Shown: positions 32,371-41,060 of the stretch, one piece after another
How the letters are laid out: every line of letters begins with the position of its first letter
How positions within the stretch are numbered: position 1 is the first letter of the stretch
Assembly (NCBI RefSeq): GCF_037482405.1
Contig: NZ_JBBHZZ010000001.1
Span: forward strand, 310,001-374,000
Direction: 5' to 3'
Length of the DNA: 64,000 nucleotides
From: Pseudokineococcus marinus
GTDB taxonomy: Bacteria; Actinomycetota; Actinomycetes; Actinomycetales; Quadrisphaeraceae
Position numbers and translations under genes: made by a program
The notes under the pieces: generated by a model
Told to the model about the DNA's origin: nothing
Database searches by the model: none
What the model saw: the letters and a program-made list of their open reading frames with translations, nothing else

Positions 32371-33645
32371 TCAGCGCCGCACGGGCTCCAGCACGTCGAG
32401 CCCGACGTACGGGCGCAGCGCCGCGGGCACCACGACCGACCCGTCCTCGCGCTGGTGGTTCTCGAGGATCGCGACGAGCCACCGCGTCGTCGCGAGCGTG
32501 CCGTTGAGGGTCGCGACCGGCGTCGTCGACCCCTCGGCCGTGCGCTCGCGGATGCCGAGGCGGCGCGCCTGGAAGGTCGTGCAGCTCGACGTCGAGGTGA
32601 GCTCCCGGTGGCGGCCCTGCGTGGGCACCCACGCCTCGCAGTCGTACTTGCGGGCGGCGCTCGTGCCGAGGTCGCCGGCCGCGACGTCGATGACGCGGTA
32701 GGGCACCTCGACGGCGTCGAGCACCTCCCGCTCCCACGCGAGGAGCCGCTGGTGCTCGGCGTCGGCCTCCGCGGCCGGCACGTAGCTGAACATCTCCACC
32801 TTGGTGAACTGGTGGACGCGGATGATGCCGCGGGTGTCCTTGCCGTGGCTGCCCGCCTCGCGGCGGTAGCAGGTGGACCAGCCCGCGTAGCGCAGCGGGC
32901 CGCCGCGCAGGTCGAGGATCTCGTCGGCGTGGAAGCCCGCCAGGGGCACCTCTGAGGTGCCGACGAGGTAGAGGTCGTCGGCGTCGAGCCGGTAGACCTC
33001 CTCGGCGTGGGCGCCGAGGAACCCGGTGCCGCCCATCATCTGCGGCGTCACGAGCGTCGGCGGGACGACGGGCACGAAGCCCCACTCGACGGCGCGGGCC
33101 ATCGCGTACTGCATGAGCCCCAGCTCGAGGCGCGCCCCGGCGCCGGTGAGGAAGGAGAAGCGCGCGCCCGACACCTTGGCGCCGCGCCCCATGTCGATGG
33201 CGCCGAGCAGCTCGCCGAGCTCGAGGTGGTCGCGGGGCTCGAAGCCCTCCGCGGCGAAGTCGCGCGGCGTCCCGACCTCCTCGAGGACGACGTAGTCGTC
33301 CTCGCCGCCCGGGGGCACGCCGTCGGCCACGAGGTTCGGCACCGAGCGCAGGAGCTCCTCGACCTCGGCCTCCGCCTCGGCGGCCGCGGCCTGGAGCTGC
33401 TTGACCTGCGCCGAGAGGCCCTTCGCCGCGGCGACGAGCGCCTGCTTGTCCTCGCCCGAGGCCTGCGCGACCCGCTTGCCGTGCGCCTTCTGCTCCGCGC
33501 GCACCCGCTCGAAGTCCGAGAGGGCGGTGCGACGGCGCTCGTCGGCGGCCAGCACGGCGTCGACGACGCCCTCGTCCTCGCCCCGCAGGCGCTGGCTCGC
33601 GCGGACGGCGTCGGGCGAGTCGCGGAGGGCGCGCAGGTCGATCAC
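32371..33645 (-). CDS. serS: Serine--tRNA ligase
   Basis: 424 residues. An N-terminal antiparallel coiled-coil arm (about 30-105) binds tRNA-Ser. The class II catalytic core has the Ser-binding GTSEVPLAGFH, motif 2 GWSTCYRREAGSHGKDTRG and FTKVEMF, and motif 3 NGTLATTRWLVAILENHQ. It charges tRNA-Ser with serine in the cytoplasm. The GTG follows TAGCCT by six bases on this strand (leaderless). Confidence 0.97.
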   Translation of the reverse strand: MIDLRALRDSPDAVRASQRLRGEDEGVVDAVLAADERRRTALSDFERVRAEQKAHGKRVAQASGEDKQALVAAAKGLSAQVKQLQAAAAEAEAEVEELLRSVPNLVADGVPPGGEDDYVVLEEVGTPRDFAAEGFEPRDHLELGELLGAIDMGRGAKVSGARFSFLTGAGARLELGLMQYAMARAVEWGFVPVVPPTLVTPQMMGGTGFLGAHAEEVYRLDADDLYLVGTSEVPLAGFHADEILDLRGGPLRYAGWSTCYRREAGSHGKDTRGIIRVHQFTKVEMFSYVPAAEADAEHQRLLAWEREVLDAVEVPYRVIDVAAGDLGTSAARKYDCEAWVPTQGRHRELTSTSSCTTFQARRLGIRERTAEGSTTPVATLNGTLATTRWLVAILENHQREDGSVVVPAALRPYVGLDVLEPVRR

Positions 33646-33761
33646 GCCGCGAGGCTACCGGCGCCTCCCTCCGCGCCCGCTCCCGCAGCCCGAGCGACCC
33701 GGACGGCGGCGCCCCCGGCGCCGCTCCTGCCGACGAGCGCCGTCCCCACTACGTTCTGCCC

Positions 33762-34940
33762 ATGATCTCCGGTGCAGCGCCCGTGGCCGTCGGGACGGGG
33801 AGGCTCCCCCTGGACAGCGTGCAGCTGGGGCTGCTGGGCCTCGGCGTCCTCCTCCTCGTGGTCCTGCTCACGGTGCTCGTGCGCCCCAAGGGCCGCCCGC
33901 CCGTGCCGGCGGTGCGCCGCGACGCCACGGCCGGCCTGCGCGACCCCGACGAGGACTACCGGCACGTGCCGGGGCAGCTGGACTCCCGCGGCCCCCGGGT
34001 CGTCGTCGTCGTCCAGCCGGTGAAGTTCCCCGAGGGCTCCCCCGCCCGCCGCGCCGTCGAGCGGGCCCTCGCCGAGGAGGGCTGGCCGGCCCCCCGGTGG
34101 ATCGAGACGTCGGCGGACGACCCGGGGTTCGGCATGGCCCGGCGGGCGGCCGAGCTCGACCCCGAGCTCGTGCTCGTCATGGGCGGCGACGGCACGGTGC
34201 GCTCCGTCGGCGCGGGGCTCGCGGGCACCGGCGTCCCCCTCGGCCTCCTGCCCGGCGGCACGGGCAACCTCTTCGCCCGCCAGCTCAAGCTCGAGCTCGG
34301 CGACGTCGCCGCCGCCACGCGGGACGCGCTGCGCGGCAAGGACAAGCGGGTGGACGTCGGGCGCGTCAGCCTCGACGGCGGCGAGGAGCAGGTCTTCCTC
34401 GTCATGGCCGGCGTCGGCTTCGACGCGCAGATGATGGCCGGCGCCCCCGCCGCCATCAAGGACCGGGTGGGGCCGCTGGCCTACGTCGTCTCCGGGCTGC
34501 GCCGCCTGCGGGGCGAGAGCCTGCGGGTGTCGATCGCGGTGGACGACCAGCCGCCCGTCACGAGCCGCGTGCGCATGGCCGTCGTCGGCAACTGCGGCAC
34601 CCTCATCGGCGGGATCGTCCTCATCCCCGACGCCGAGGTCGACGACGGCCACCTCGACGTCCTCACCCTCTCCCCCAACGGCATCCTCGACTGGCTGCGC
34701 GTCGGCCTCCGCCTGCTCACGCGGCGCCGCGACAAGGACGAGCAGATCGCGGAGCGCCAGGCGGTCCGCGTCGTCCTCCGCTGCGAGGAGCCGCAGCCGG
34801 CGCAGATGGACGGCGACGTCGTCGGGTCCTTCACCGAGCTGAGCATGCGGGTCGACCCGGGCGTGCTCGTCATCCGGACGCCCGAGGGCCGGGTGCCGCG
34901 GCGGGCCGAGCGCCTCGCCGACGCGCTGCGGCGCGCCTGA
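33762..34940 (+). CDS. Diacylglycerol kinase-family lipid kinase
   Basis: 392 residues: one N-terminal transmembrane helix (QLGLLGLGVLLLVVLLTVLV), then a DAGK catalytic domain with MGGDGTVRSVGAGL and GLLPGGTGNLFARQL and the C-terminal beta domain with NCGTLIGGIVLIPDAEVDDGHLDVLTL. It phosphorylates diacylglycerol or a related lipid at the membrane; it may instead make a glycolipid precursor. TACGTT lies six bases before the ATG. Confidence 0.92.
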   Translation: MISGAAPVAVGTGRLPLDSVQLGLLGLGVLLLVVLLTVLVRPKGRPPVPAVRRDATAGLRDPDEDYRHVPGQLDSRGPRVVVVVQPVKFPEGSPARRAVERALAEEGWPAPRWIETSADDPGFGMARRAAELDPELVLVMGGDGTVRSVGAGLAGTGVPLGLLPGGTGNLFARQLKLELGDVAAATRDALRGKDKRVDVGRVSLDGGEEQVFLVMAGVGFDAQMMAGAPAAIKDRVGPLAYVVSGLRRLRGESLRVSIAVDDQPPVTSRVRMAVVGNCGTLIGGIVLIPDAEVDDGHLDVLTLSPNGILDWLRVGLRLLTRRRDKDEQIAERQAVRVVLRCEEPQPAQMDGDVVGSFTELSMRVDPGVLVIRTPEGRVPRRAERLADALRRA

Positions 34941-34943
34941 GCG

Positions 34944-34969
34944 CGCCCCCGCCCGCCGGTGCGGGGGCG
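34944..34969. terminator. Hairpin between convergent lipid kinase and ATPase genes
   Basis: CGCCCCCGC (34944-34952) and GCGGGGGCG (34961-34969) with an eight-base loop. Confidence 0.7.
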
Positions 34970-34974
34970 GACGG

Positions 34975-35400
34975 TCAGCCGGCCAGGCGGCACCAGACGG
35001 TCGTGCCCGGCCCGGACGCCGGGTGCTCGACGCCCCAGGCGGCCGCGAGCATCTCGACGAGGGCCAGGCCGCGGCCGCCGAGGGCGTCGTCGTCGGCGTC
35101 GCGCACGGCCGGCGCTCCCGTGCCGTGGTCGGTGACCCGGAGGACGAAGGTCGCCCGACCGCCGTGCGCGCCGCCCTGCAGGTCGTCGGGGGCGACGTCG
35201 GTGGCGTCCTCGGCCTCCTGCACCTCGACGCGCACCGGGGGCCGGCCGTGCTGGTAGGCGTTGCCGACGAGCTCGCTCGTCACCAGCTCGACGGCGAAGC
35301 GGCCGTCCTCCCCCATCCCGCTGCGGGCGCAGTGCTCGAGCACCCAGTGCCGGGCGCGCGGCACCTGGGACGGGTCGTCGCCCAGGTCGAGGACGGGCAC
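34975..35400 (-). CDS. RsbW-like anti-sigma serine kinase (HATPase_c)
   Basis: 141 residues of the GHKL fold: N box ELVTSELVGNAYQHG, G1 VTDHGTGAP, G2 GGRGLALVEMLA. Single-domain proteins of this type bind sigma factors or phosphorylate anti-sigma antagonists. GTG 35400 gives the usual length. No sigma factor is adjacent; the SpoIIE phosphatase at 22427 could belong to the same pathway. Confidence 0.85.
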   Translation of the reverse strand: MPVLDLGDDPSQVPRARHWVLEHCARSGMGEDGRFAVELVTSELVGNAYQHGRPPVRVEVQEAEDATDVAPDDLQGGAHGGRATFVLRVTDHGTGAPAVRDADDDALGGRGLALVEMLAAAWGVEHPASGPGTTVWCRLAG

Positions 35401-35484
35401 GAGCGCCTCCCGGCTCGGGGCCGCACGGGGCGGCGGTCCGCCGGGGGACGCCGTCCGCCCGGCCTGTCGTGACTCTCCGCGACC

Positions 35485-36873
35485 CTAGTGGACGGAACGT
35501 GACATAGCGGCACCGAGGCGCCGTCGCACCCGCACGACCGCGTCCTCCACGGCGAGACGCGCCATGGCCGCCCGCGGGGCCGTCGCCATGAGCACCAGCT
35601 CCTCGCGGCGCGTCGTCGCCCCGTCGAGGAAGCGCAGCACGCGGTCCGGGGGGTTGGCGGCGAAGAGCCGCGCGAAGAAGGCCGGTCCGTCGAGGGCCCT
35701 CGTGGCGAGCCCCCGCAGGACGAGGGCGTCCATCCACCGGTGCCGCCGCGGGTACGCCGCCGGCGGCAGGGGGTCGCGTCCCTCCAGCAGGGCGGCCGCG
35801 ACGGCCGCGCCCTGCCGCTGCAGCGCCGAGAACGTGTAGCCCGTCGACGCGCGGGTGGCCCCGCCCGCGGTGCCCAGGCGCCGCACCCGGGCGCCCGCGC
35901 GGGAGGTGCGCACGTCGTCGGCCATCGGGATGGAGCCCTGCTCGACGGCGTCCACGGCGACGACCTCGACGAGGCGCTCGTCCCCGTCCGCGCGGCCGCC
36001 CGGCTCCGTCCTGCCCGGCTCCGTCCTGTGCGGCCCTCTCCCCTGCGGGTCCGGCCCCTGCGGGTCCGGCCCGTGCAGGTCGGGCCGCAGCCCGAGCAGC
36101 CGCCGGTAGGCCGCGAGCCCGCGGGCGTAGCCGTCGTCGTCGAGCACCGCCGGGGAGAACTCCGTGTACTCCACGAGGGCGGTCCGGCCGTCGAGCGGCA
36201 GGCAGTAGCCGAAGGACAGTCCGACGGCGGGCTGGGGCGTGCGGAAGTCCATGAGGACGGGCAGGTCCGGGTCGAACGGCGGGGGCGCGGCGGGATCGGT
36301 GCGCACGAGCTCGCCGCGGAAGTGCTGCAGCAGGGCGGTCCGCGCGGGACGGACGGGCGCGCACGGGCGGCTGTCGAGCACCCAGGCGGCCTCCAGGTCG
36401 CCGCCGGGCGTGCGCACGAGCGCGCGCTCGGCGCCGTCCTCCACGGCGGTGGCCCCCGGGCGGCGCAGGATCTCCAGGCGGCCGGAGCGCTGGGCGCGCG
36501 CCGCGTCGGCGTCCACGAGCGCGTAGTAGTCCTCGCCCCGGAGCATCCGGTAGCGCAGGGGCCGCACGTCGAGGGCGAGGCGGGCGCCGGGCGCCAGCAC
36601 CTCGACCGCCCGCCAGCTGCGGACCACCGCCGGCGCCGCTGCGGGCGCGGGCTCCCAGGAGCACCACGTGCGGTCGCGGGGCCGCTCGCCGTCGGGGCCG
36701 GGCCGCAGGCGCTCGACGTCGTCGACGAGGGCGACGCGCAGCGGGGTCGGCCGCGCGGGGCCGCGCAGGAGGCCGAGGGCGAGGTGGTGCAGGGCCACGA
36801 GCCCGGCCCCGCCGGCGCCCACGACGGCGACGTCGACGCCCTCGGTCGGGACGTCGGCCGGCCGGTCGCTCAC
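35485..36873 (-). CDS. Lycopene cyclase (CrtY-type FAD enzyme)
   Basis: 462 residues: FAD-binding VAVVGAGGAGLVALHHLA at the N terminus, DRTWCSWEP, RYRMLRGEDYY, QHFRGELVRT, MDFRTPQ and FSYG-like LSFGYCLPL, EYTEF, and GGATRASTGYTFSALQRQG. This pattern matches the CrtY/CrtL family, which cyclises lycopene ends in carotenoid synthesis. About 25 residues of repeat (GPDPQ twice, RTEPG twice, around 285-310) interrupt the sequence. No other carotenoid gene is nearby. CACGAT lies six bases before the GTG (leaderless). Confidence 0.88.
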   Translation of the reverse strand: MSDRPADVPTEGVDVAVVGAGGAGLVALHHLALGLLRGPARPTPLRVALVDDVERLRPGPDGERPRDRTWCSWEPAPAAAPAVVRSWRAVEVLAPGARLALDVRPLRYRMLRGEDYYALVDADAARAQRSGRLEILRRPGATAVEDGAERALVRTPGGDLEAAWVLDSRPCAPVRPARTALLQHFRGELVRTDPAAPPPFDPDLPVLMDFRTPQPAVGLSFGYCLPLDGRTALVEYTEFSPAVLDDDGYARGLAAYRRLLGLRPDLHGPDPQGPDPQGRGPHRTEPGRTEPGGRADGDERLVEVVAVDAVEQGSIPMADDVRTSRAGARVRRLGTAGGATRASTGYTFSALQRQGAAVAAALLEGRDPLPPAAYPRRHRWMDALVLRGLATRALDGPAFFARLFAANPPDRVLRFLDGATTRREELVLMATAPRAAMARLAVEDAVVRVRRRLGAAMSRSVH

Positions 36874-36913
36874 CCGACCATCGTGGCCCACGCCCGGGCT
36901 GCCCACGCGCAGC

Positions 36914-36953
36914 GGCGGCCGGGGCGAGGGACGCCTCCCTCTCCCCGGCCGCC
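36914..36953 (-). terminator. Terminator after aztC
   Basis: An 18-bp arm from 36914 (GGCGGCCGGGGCGAGGGA) pairs with 36936-36953 with one mismatch and a four-base loop, 34 bases past the aztC stop and before the lycopene cyclase promoter. Confidence 0.8.
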
Positions 36954-36986
36954 GGTGCGCTCCGCGGCGCGTGCCCGTCGCGCGCG

Positions 36987-38014
36987 TCAGGCGTCGCAGA
37001 CGAGCCCGTCGCGCAGCACCTGCGCGTTCTCCCGCATGGCGCTCACGTAGTCGGGCTCGACCGACGTCTCGAGCGGCGACAGCACCGCGGTGGCGACCCC
37101 GGCCTCGTCGGCCAGCACCTGCGCGACGCCGGTGCTGGTGACGTCGTCGAAGAAGACCGTCTCGACGCCGGCCTCGCGCACCGTCGCGGCGACGTCGCGC
37201 AGCCGGGCGGGCGTGGGCTCGACGTCCGGGTCGATCCCGGTGATGCCGGTCTGCTCGAGCCCGTACCGGTCGGCCAGGTAGCCGAAGGCCTCGTGCGCGG
37301 TGACGAGGACGGCCCCGCGGCACGGCGCCAGCTGCTCCGCCAGGTCGGTGTCGAGGGCGTGCAGCTCCTCGACGTAGGCGTCGGCCCGCTGCCCGTAGGC
37401 GTCGGCCGCGTCCGGGTCGAGCTCCGCGAGCTGCGCCGCGACGCGTTCCGCCACGTCCGCCATGAGCGCGGGGTCGAGCCAGACGTGCGGGTCCTCGGGG
37501 CTGGCCCCCTCGACGCCCATGAGGTCGAGCGACGGCCCCTCGCGCAGCGCCACCGCCTCGTCGACCGAGGGCGCCAGCCCTGCCGCGAAGACCGCGAGGT
37601 CGGCGTCGACGACGCCGCCCACCTGCTCCCCGGTCAGCTCGGCGGCGTGGGCGTCGGCGCCCGGGGGTGTCGCCCCCGTGGCGTCGACGGCGTCGCCCCC
37701 CACCCGCTCGACCACCTCGAGGAAGGCCGGCGGTGAGGCCACCACGTCGAGCCGGCCGTCGTCACCCGCGGCCGACGGCGAGCCGCACCCCGCGAGCGCG
37801 GCCGCGAGGGCGAGCCCGACGGGCGCCGCCGGGGGGGGGGGGGGGNNNNNNNNNNNNNNNNNNNNNNNNNNNNNNNNNNNNNNNNNNNNNNNNNNNNNNN
37901 NNNNNNNNNNNNNNNNNNNNNNNNNNNNNNNNNNNNNNNNNNNNNNNNNNNNNNNNNNNNNNNNNNNNNNNNNGCGGCGGCGGGGAGCCCCCGCCGCCGC
38001 AGCGGGGAGCTCAT
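36987..38014 (-). CDS. aztC: Zinc ABC transporter substrate-binding lipoprotein, interrupted by assembly gap
   Basis: The start ATG (38014) overlaps the aztD stop (ATGA) and reads MSSPLRRRGLPAAA before entering the gap 37846-37973; on the other side the frame resumes with GLALAAALAGCGSPSA, a lipobox with Cys. So the gap is inside the signal peptide and its real length is probably tiny. The mature domain is a ZnuA/AztC fold with likely zinc ligands in GADAHAAEL, DPHVWLDP, VTAHEAFGYLADRYGL and FFDDVTSTG. It lacks the usual His-rich loop, as AztC does. It captures zinc handed over by AztD. Confidence 0.88.
37831..37973. other. Assembly gap within aztC signal peptide
   Basis: Fifteen G (37831-37845) followed by 128 N. 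Both flanks belong to the same signal peptide, so the N count is a placeholder. Confidence 0.9.
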
Positions 38015-39477
38015 CGCGAGGACTCCTCGGTGGCCCCGCCCTCGTGGTCCTCGCCCTCGTGGTCGTGGCCCTCGTGGTCGTGGCCCTCGTGGTCGTGGCC
38101 CTCGTGGTCGCCGCTGCCGTACTCGGTCGAGCCCTCGGTCACGGCCCCGGAGGCGACGACGATCTCGTCGGGGACCTCGTCGAGCGTCGCCGAGGCGAAG
38201 ACCTCGCCGGTCTCGACGTCGACGGCGTGCACCTCGCGGGTGGCCGGCTCGGTCACGTACGCGGTGCCCTCGTGCACGCGCAGCGCCGGGCGGGGCTCCT
38301 GCCAGTCCTCGGGCTCCGTCCACGGCTCGACGACCGGGATCGAGCGCACGAGCTCGGCGGAGTCCGGGTCGACGACGTGCAGGTTCCCGTCGGTGCCGAG
38401 GACGAGCGCCTCGCCGTCCTCGCCCCGACCCAGCGAGCGGAACGTGTAGGACGACGGCAGGTCCACGAGGCGCAGCTCGGCGGTGGCCGTGTCGGTCAGC
38501 GAGACCGTCTGCGTGGCCTCGGGGGTCTCGGGCTCGGCGATGCGCTTGTAGTCGCCGAGGACGACGGTGGAGGCGTCGCTGCCGGCCTGGTTGCCGATGC
38601 GGCCGTAGGCGTCGGGCGCCTGGACCTTGGTCAGCGTGTCGCCGTCGACGACGACCACGCCGTCCTCGCAGCCGACGACGGCCCGCTCCTCGGCGGCCGT
38701 CGCCTCGCCGTGGACGCCGGGGCACTCGTCCGTGCGGGCGATCTCCTCGCCGTCGGGGCCCCGGAGGACGACGGTCGAGCGCGCGTCCTCCGTGCCCTCC
38801 GTGGTGACGGCGCGGCCGTCGGCCATCTCGACGGCGACGCCGTGGTGCGCGGCGGGCGCCTCGATGACGCGCGCCTCGGGGGACTCCTCGGCGACGGCCG
38901 CGGTGTCGATGATCGTCGAGATGCCGGTGCCGTCGTCGAAGAGGGCCGTGCGACCGGCGTGCACGACGACGTGGGCCGGCTTCTCGGCCGGGTGGACGAC
39001 GTCGGTGAGCACCGGGTCGGCCGTGTAGTAGTGGTTGTGGTCGCCGTGCGGCTCCGCCCAGGTGCCCGCGTCGAGCACCTGGAAGCCGCCGGTCGTCGAG
39101 ACGAGGACGTGGCGCCCGTCGCCCGCGGCGTTGAGCCGGTTGTACCCCTCGAGCTCGAGGTCCGCGACGGGCTCCAGGGTGGTGGCGTCGAGGACGACCA
39201 TGCCGTGGTCCTGCGCGGTGATGACGAGGCGCGGGGTGTCCGTCGCGGCCTCGCTGGGCGGCGCGGTCGTCGCGGTCCCCGAGGCGGTGGCGGAGGACGA
39301 GGGCGCGGCGCTCGAGCCGGCGGAGGCGTCGGTGGAGCCCGACGAGCCGCCGCAGCCGGCCAGGGCCAGGGCCAGGGCGGCGCCGCCGCCCAGGGCGGGG
39401 AGCCGCAGGCCGTGTCGGGGGCCGCGTCGATGGCCACGACGGGCGGCGGGCAGGGCGAGCAGGTGCGGTGCGGTCAT
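38011..39477 (-). CDS. aztD: Zinc metallochaperone AztD
   Basis: 488 residues: an N-terminal export signal with lipobox-like ALALAGCGG, a Ser/Thr-rich linker, a beta-propeller of YncE type (RLVITAQDHGMVVLDATTLEPVADL, VVHAGRTALFDDGTG, TDECPGVHGEATA) and a C-terminal tail with four to five DHEGH-type repeats. In Paracoccus AztD is a periplasmic zinc chaperone passing zinc to AztC. Next to aztC and behind a Zur-like box. The ABC permease and ATPase genes (aztA/B) are not in the window. Confidence 0.88.
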   Translation of the reverse strand: MTAPHLLALPAARRGHRRGPRHGLRLPALGGGAALALALAGCGGSSGSTDASAGSSAAPSSSATASGTATTAPPSEAATDTPRLVITAQDHGMVVLDATTLEPVADLELEGYNRLNAAGDGRHVLVSTTGGFQVLDAGTWAEPHGDHNHYYTADPVLTDVVHPAEKPAHVVVHAGRTALFDDGTGISTIIDTAAVAEESPEARVIEAPAAHHGVAVEMADGRAVTTEGTEDARSTVVLRGPDGEEIARTDECPGVHGEATAAEERAVVGCEDGVVVVDGDTLTKVQAPDAYGRIGNQAGSDASTVVLGDYKRIAEPETPEATQTVSLTDTATAELRLVDLPSSYTFRSLGRGEDGEALVLGTDGNLHVVDPDSAELVRSIPVVEPWTEPEDWQEPRPALRVHEGTAYVTEPATREVHAVDVETGEVFASATLDEVPDEIVVASGAVTEGSTEYGSGDHEGHDHEGHDHEGHDHEGEDHEGGATEESSR

Positions 39478-39592
39478 CAGCGGGTCCGGACCGGGGGGCG
39501 CCCGGTCCCTCCTCTCCCTCGGGTGACGACGGACGGGCGTCCGACGACGGAGTCCTCCCCCGTCGCCCGCGGACGCTCTGTCCGTGGCGACG

Positions 39593-39617
39593 TAGTGAGA
39601 ACGGTTATTGCTAACCT
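39593..39617. promoter_or_regulatory. Candidate Zur box between aztD and a divergent small gene
   Basis: TAGTGAGAAC-G-GTTATTGCTA (39593-39613) is an AT-rich imperfect palindrome (7 of 10 arm positions match) in otherwise GC-saturated DNA, similar in form to actinobacterial Zur boxes. A plus-strand -10, TAACCT (39612-39617), overlaps its right arm, so zinc-bound Zur would shut both directions. Confidence 0.65.
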
Positions 39618-39657
39618 ACATGACGCCCAGCACCTCCTCCGCCCTCGGGAGCACTCC

Positions 39658-39708
39658 ATGAGCACTCGCGGCCCCGCCCGCCCGTCCTGCAGCGCACGGC
39701 CGCGGTGA
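39658..39708 (+). CDS. Sixteen-residue leader ORF in the Zur-controlled transcript
   Basis: ATG 39658 has GGGAG six bases upstream; the ORF reads MSTRGPARPSCSARPR and stops at TGA 39706-39708, overlapping the GTG of the next gene (GTGA). It may couple translation of that gene. One Cys is present. Expression is inferred from the ribosome site only. Confidence 0.45.
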   Translation: MSTRGPARPSCSARPR

Positions 39709-40046
39709 CCGCCGTCACCGGCACCGCCCGCCTCGCCGACGTCCCCCTGCGCTGGGTCCTCGTCGCCCCCGACGAGCACGGGGTGCTCCACCGCCTCGGC
39801 CGGGTCGTGCGGGGCACGCCCGGTGGCGTGCTCGTGCACCTGCGGTCCGTCCCGCCGACGGCCGCGGGCGCGCAGCTCGGGGTCTCCCCGCGCACCTGCC
39901 CGGGAGGGTGCCCGGGCGAGCTCCTGTGGTTCGGCGGCCTCAGCGCCTCCGACGTCGCCGTCGCCGAGGCCTGGATCGCCTCGGGGACGCCCGAGCCCCC
40001 CGAGCCGCTCGCCTCCCGGGTCGTGGCGGTGACCCGGACCGCCTGA
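39705..40046 (+). CDS. Small uncharacterised protein divergent from aztD
   Basis: 113 residues, probably cytoplasmic, with beta-strand-rich WVLVAPDEHGVLHRLGRVVRG and VLVHLRSVPP, then PRTCPGGCPGE (a C-x3-C pair) and a C-terminal helix. No family recognised. Its position on the other side of the Zur-like box suggests expression under zinc limitation, perhaps in zinc handling or replacement of a zinc protein. The start is set by overlap with the leader ORF. Confidence 0.6.
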   Translation: MTAVTGTARLADVPLRWVLVAPDEHGVLHRLGRVVRGTPGGVLVHLRSVPPTAAGAQLGVSPRTCPGGCPGELLWFGGLSASDVAVAEAWIASGTPEPPEPLASRVVAVTRTA

Positions 40047-40201
40047 GCGGCGGCGAGCGGACCCACCCGGGGAGCGGGTGCGGGCTCCAGGGCCGACGCA
40101 CGGCGTGCCGCCCCGCGAGGTCCGCGCCCGCCCGCACCCGCCGGCGCGGCCTCCCGTCCGGTCCGCTCGCCCGGGCGGCGGGCGCGGCCTACCGTCCCGG
40201 C

Positions 40202-41008
40202 GTGCCCGCCCCGCGACCGACCGCCGCCGTGGAGCCCGTGACGACGAGCGCCCCGCCCCTGCGCGGCCCCGTGCTCATGGGCCAGCGCTGGTGCGACCTC
40301 GCCTTCCTCCACTGGGCGGTGCCGCCGGAGCGCGTGCGGGCGTGGATGCCGCCGGGCGTGCGGCCCGACGTCGTCGTCGGCCCGGACGGCGAGGAGCGCA
40401 CCTACGTGGCCCTCGTGCCCTTCCGCCTCGTCGGCGCCGGCGTGGGCCGCGGCCCGGCGGTGCCGTGGCTCGGCACCTTCTGGGAGACCAACGTCCGCCT
40501 GTACTCCGTGGACGCCACGGGGCGGCGCGGCGTCGTCTTCGCCAGCCTCGACGCGAGCCGGCTCGGCGTGGTCCTCGGCGCCCGCGCCGCCTTCGGGCTC
40601 CCCTACCGGTGGGCCCGCCTGCGCGGTCACGAGCGCGTGCGCGACGGCGCCCGCGAGCTGCTGTGGACGGGGACCACCCGCTGGCCCGCCCCCCGGGGCG
40701 CGCGCAGCCGGGTCGCCGTCCGCGTCGGCGAGCCGATCGCCGACGACGCCCCCGACGCCGACCTCGCCGCCTTCCTCACCGCGCGCTGGGGACTGCACAC
40801 CGCCCACCTCGGCCGCACCTGGCACGTGCCGAACGAGCACGGGACGTGGTCGCTGCGCCGCGCCGAGGTGCTCGAGCTCGACGACGAGCTCCTCGGCGCC
40901 GCCGGCTTCGGCGACCTCGCCCGGCGCCCGCCCGACCACGTCGCCTTCGCCGGCGGCACGACCGTCCGCTTCGGCCTGCCGGGCAGCGCACAGGCGCCGC
41001 GCCGCTGA
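40202..41008 (+). CDS. DUF2071 (YqjF-like) protein
   Basis: 268 residues with the family segments MGQRWCDLAFLHWAVPPERVRAWMPPGV, WLGTFWETNVRLYSVD and FGLPYRWARL, all characteristic of DUF2071. Function unknown in the family. TACCGT (40190-40195) lies six bases before the GTG. A terminator-like GC-rich stretch precedes it (40047-40180) without other features. Confidence 0.88.
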   Translation: MPAPRPTAAVEPVTTSAPPLRGPVLMGQRWCDLAFLHWAVPPERVRAWMPPGVRPDVVVGPDGEERTYVALVPFRLVGAGVGRGPAVPWLGTFWETNVRLYSVDATGRRGVVFASLDASRLGVVLGARAAFGLPYRWARLRGHERVRDGARELLWTGTTRWPAPRGARSRVAVRVGEPIADDAPDADLAAFLTARWGLHTAHLGRTWHVPNEHGTWSLRRAEVLELDDELLGAAGFGDLARRPPDHVAFAGGTTVRFGLPGSAQAPRR

Positions 41009-41060
41009 CGCGCGCCCGCGCCGTCCGCGGGTCCCACCCCACCTGCCAGACTCGCCGCGC

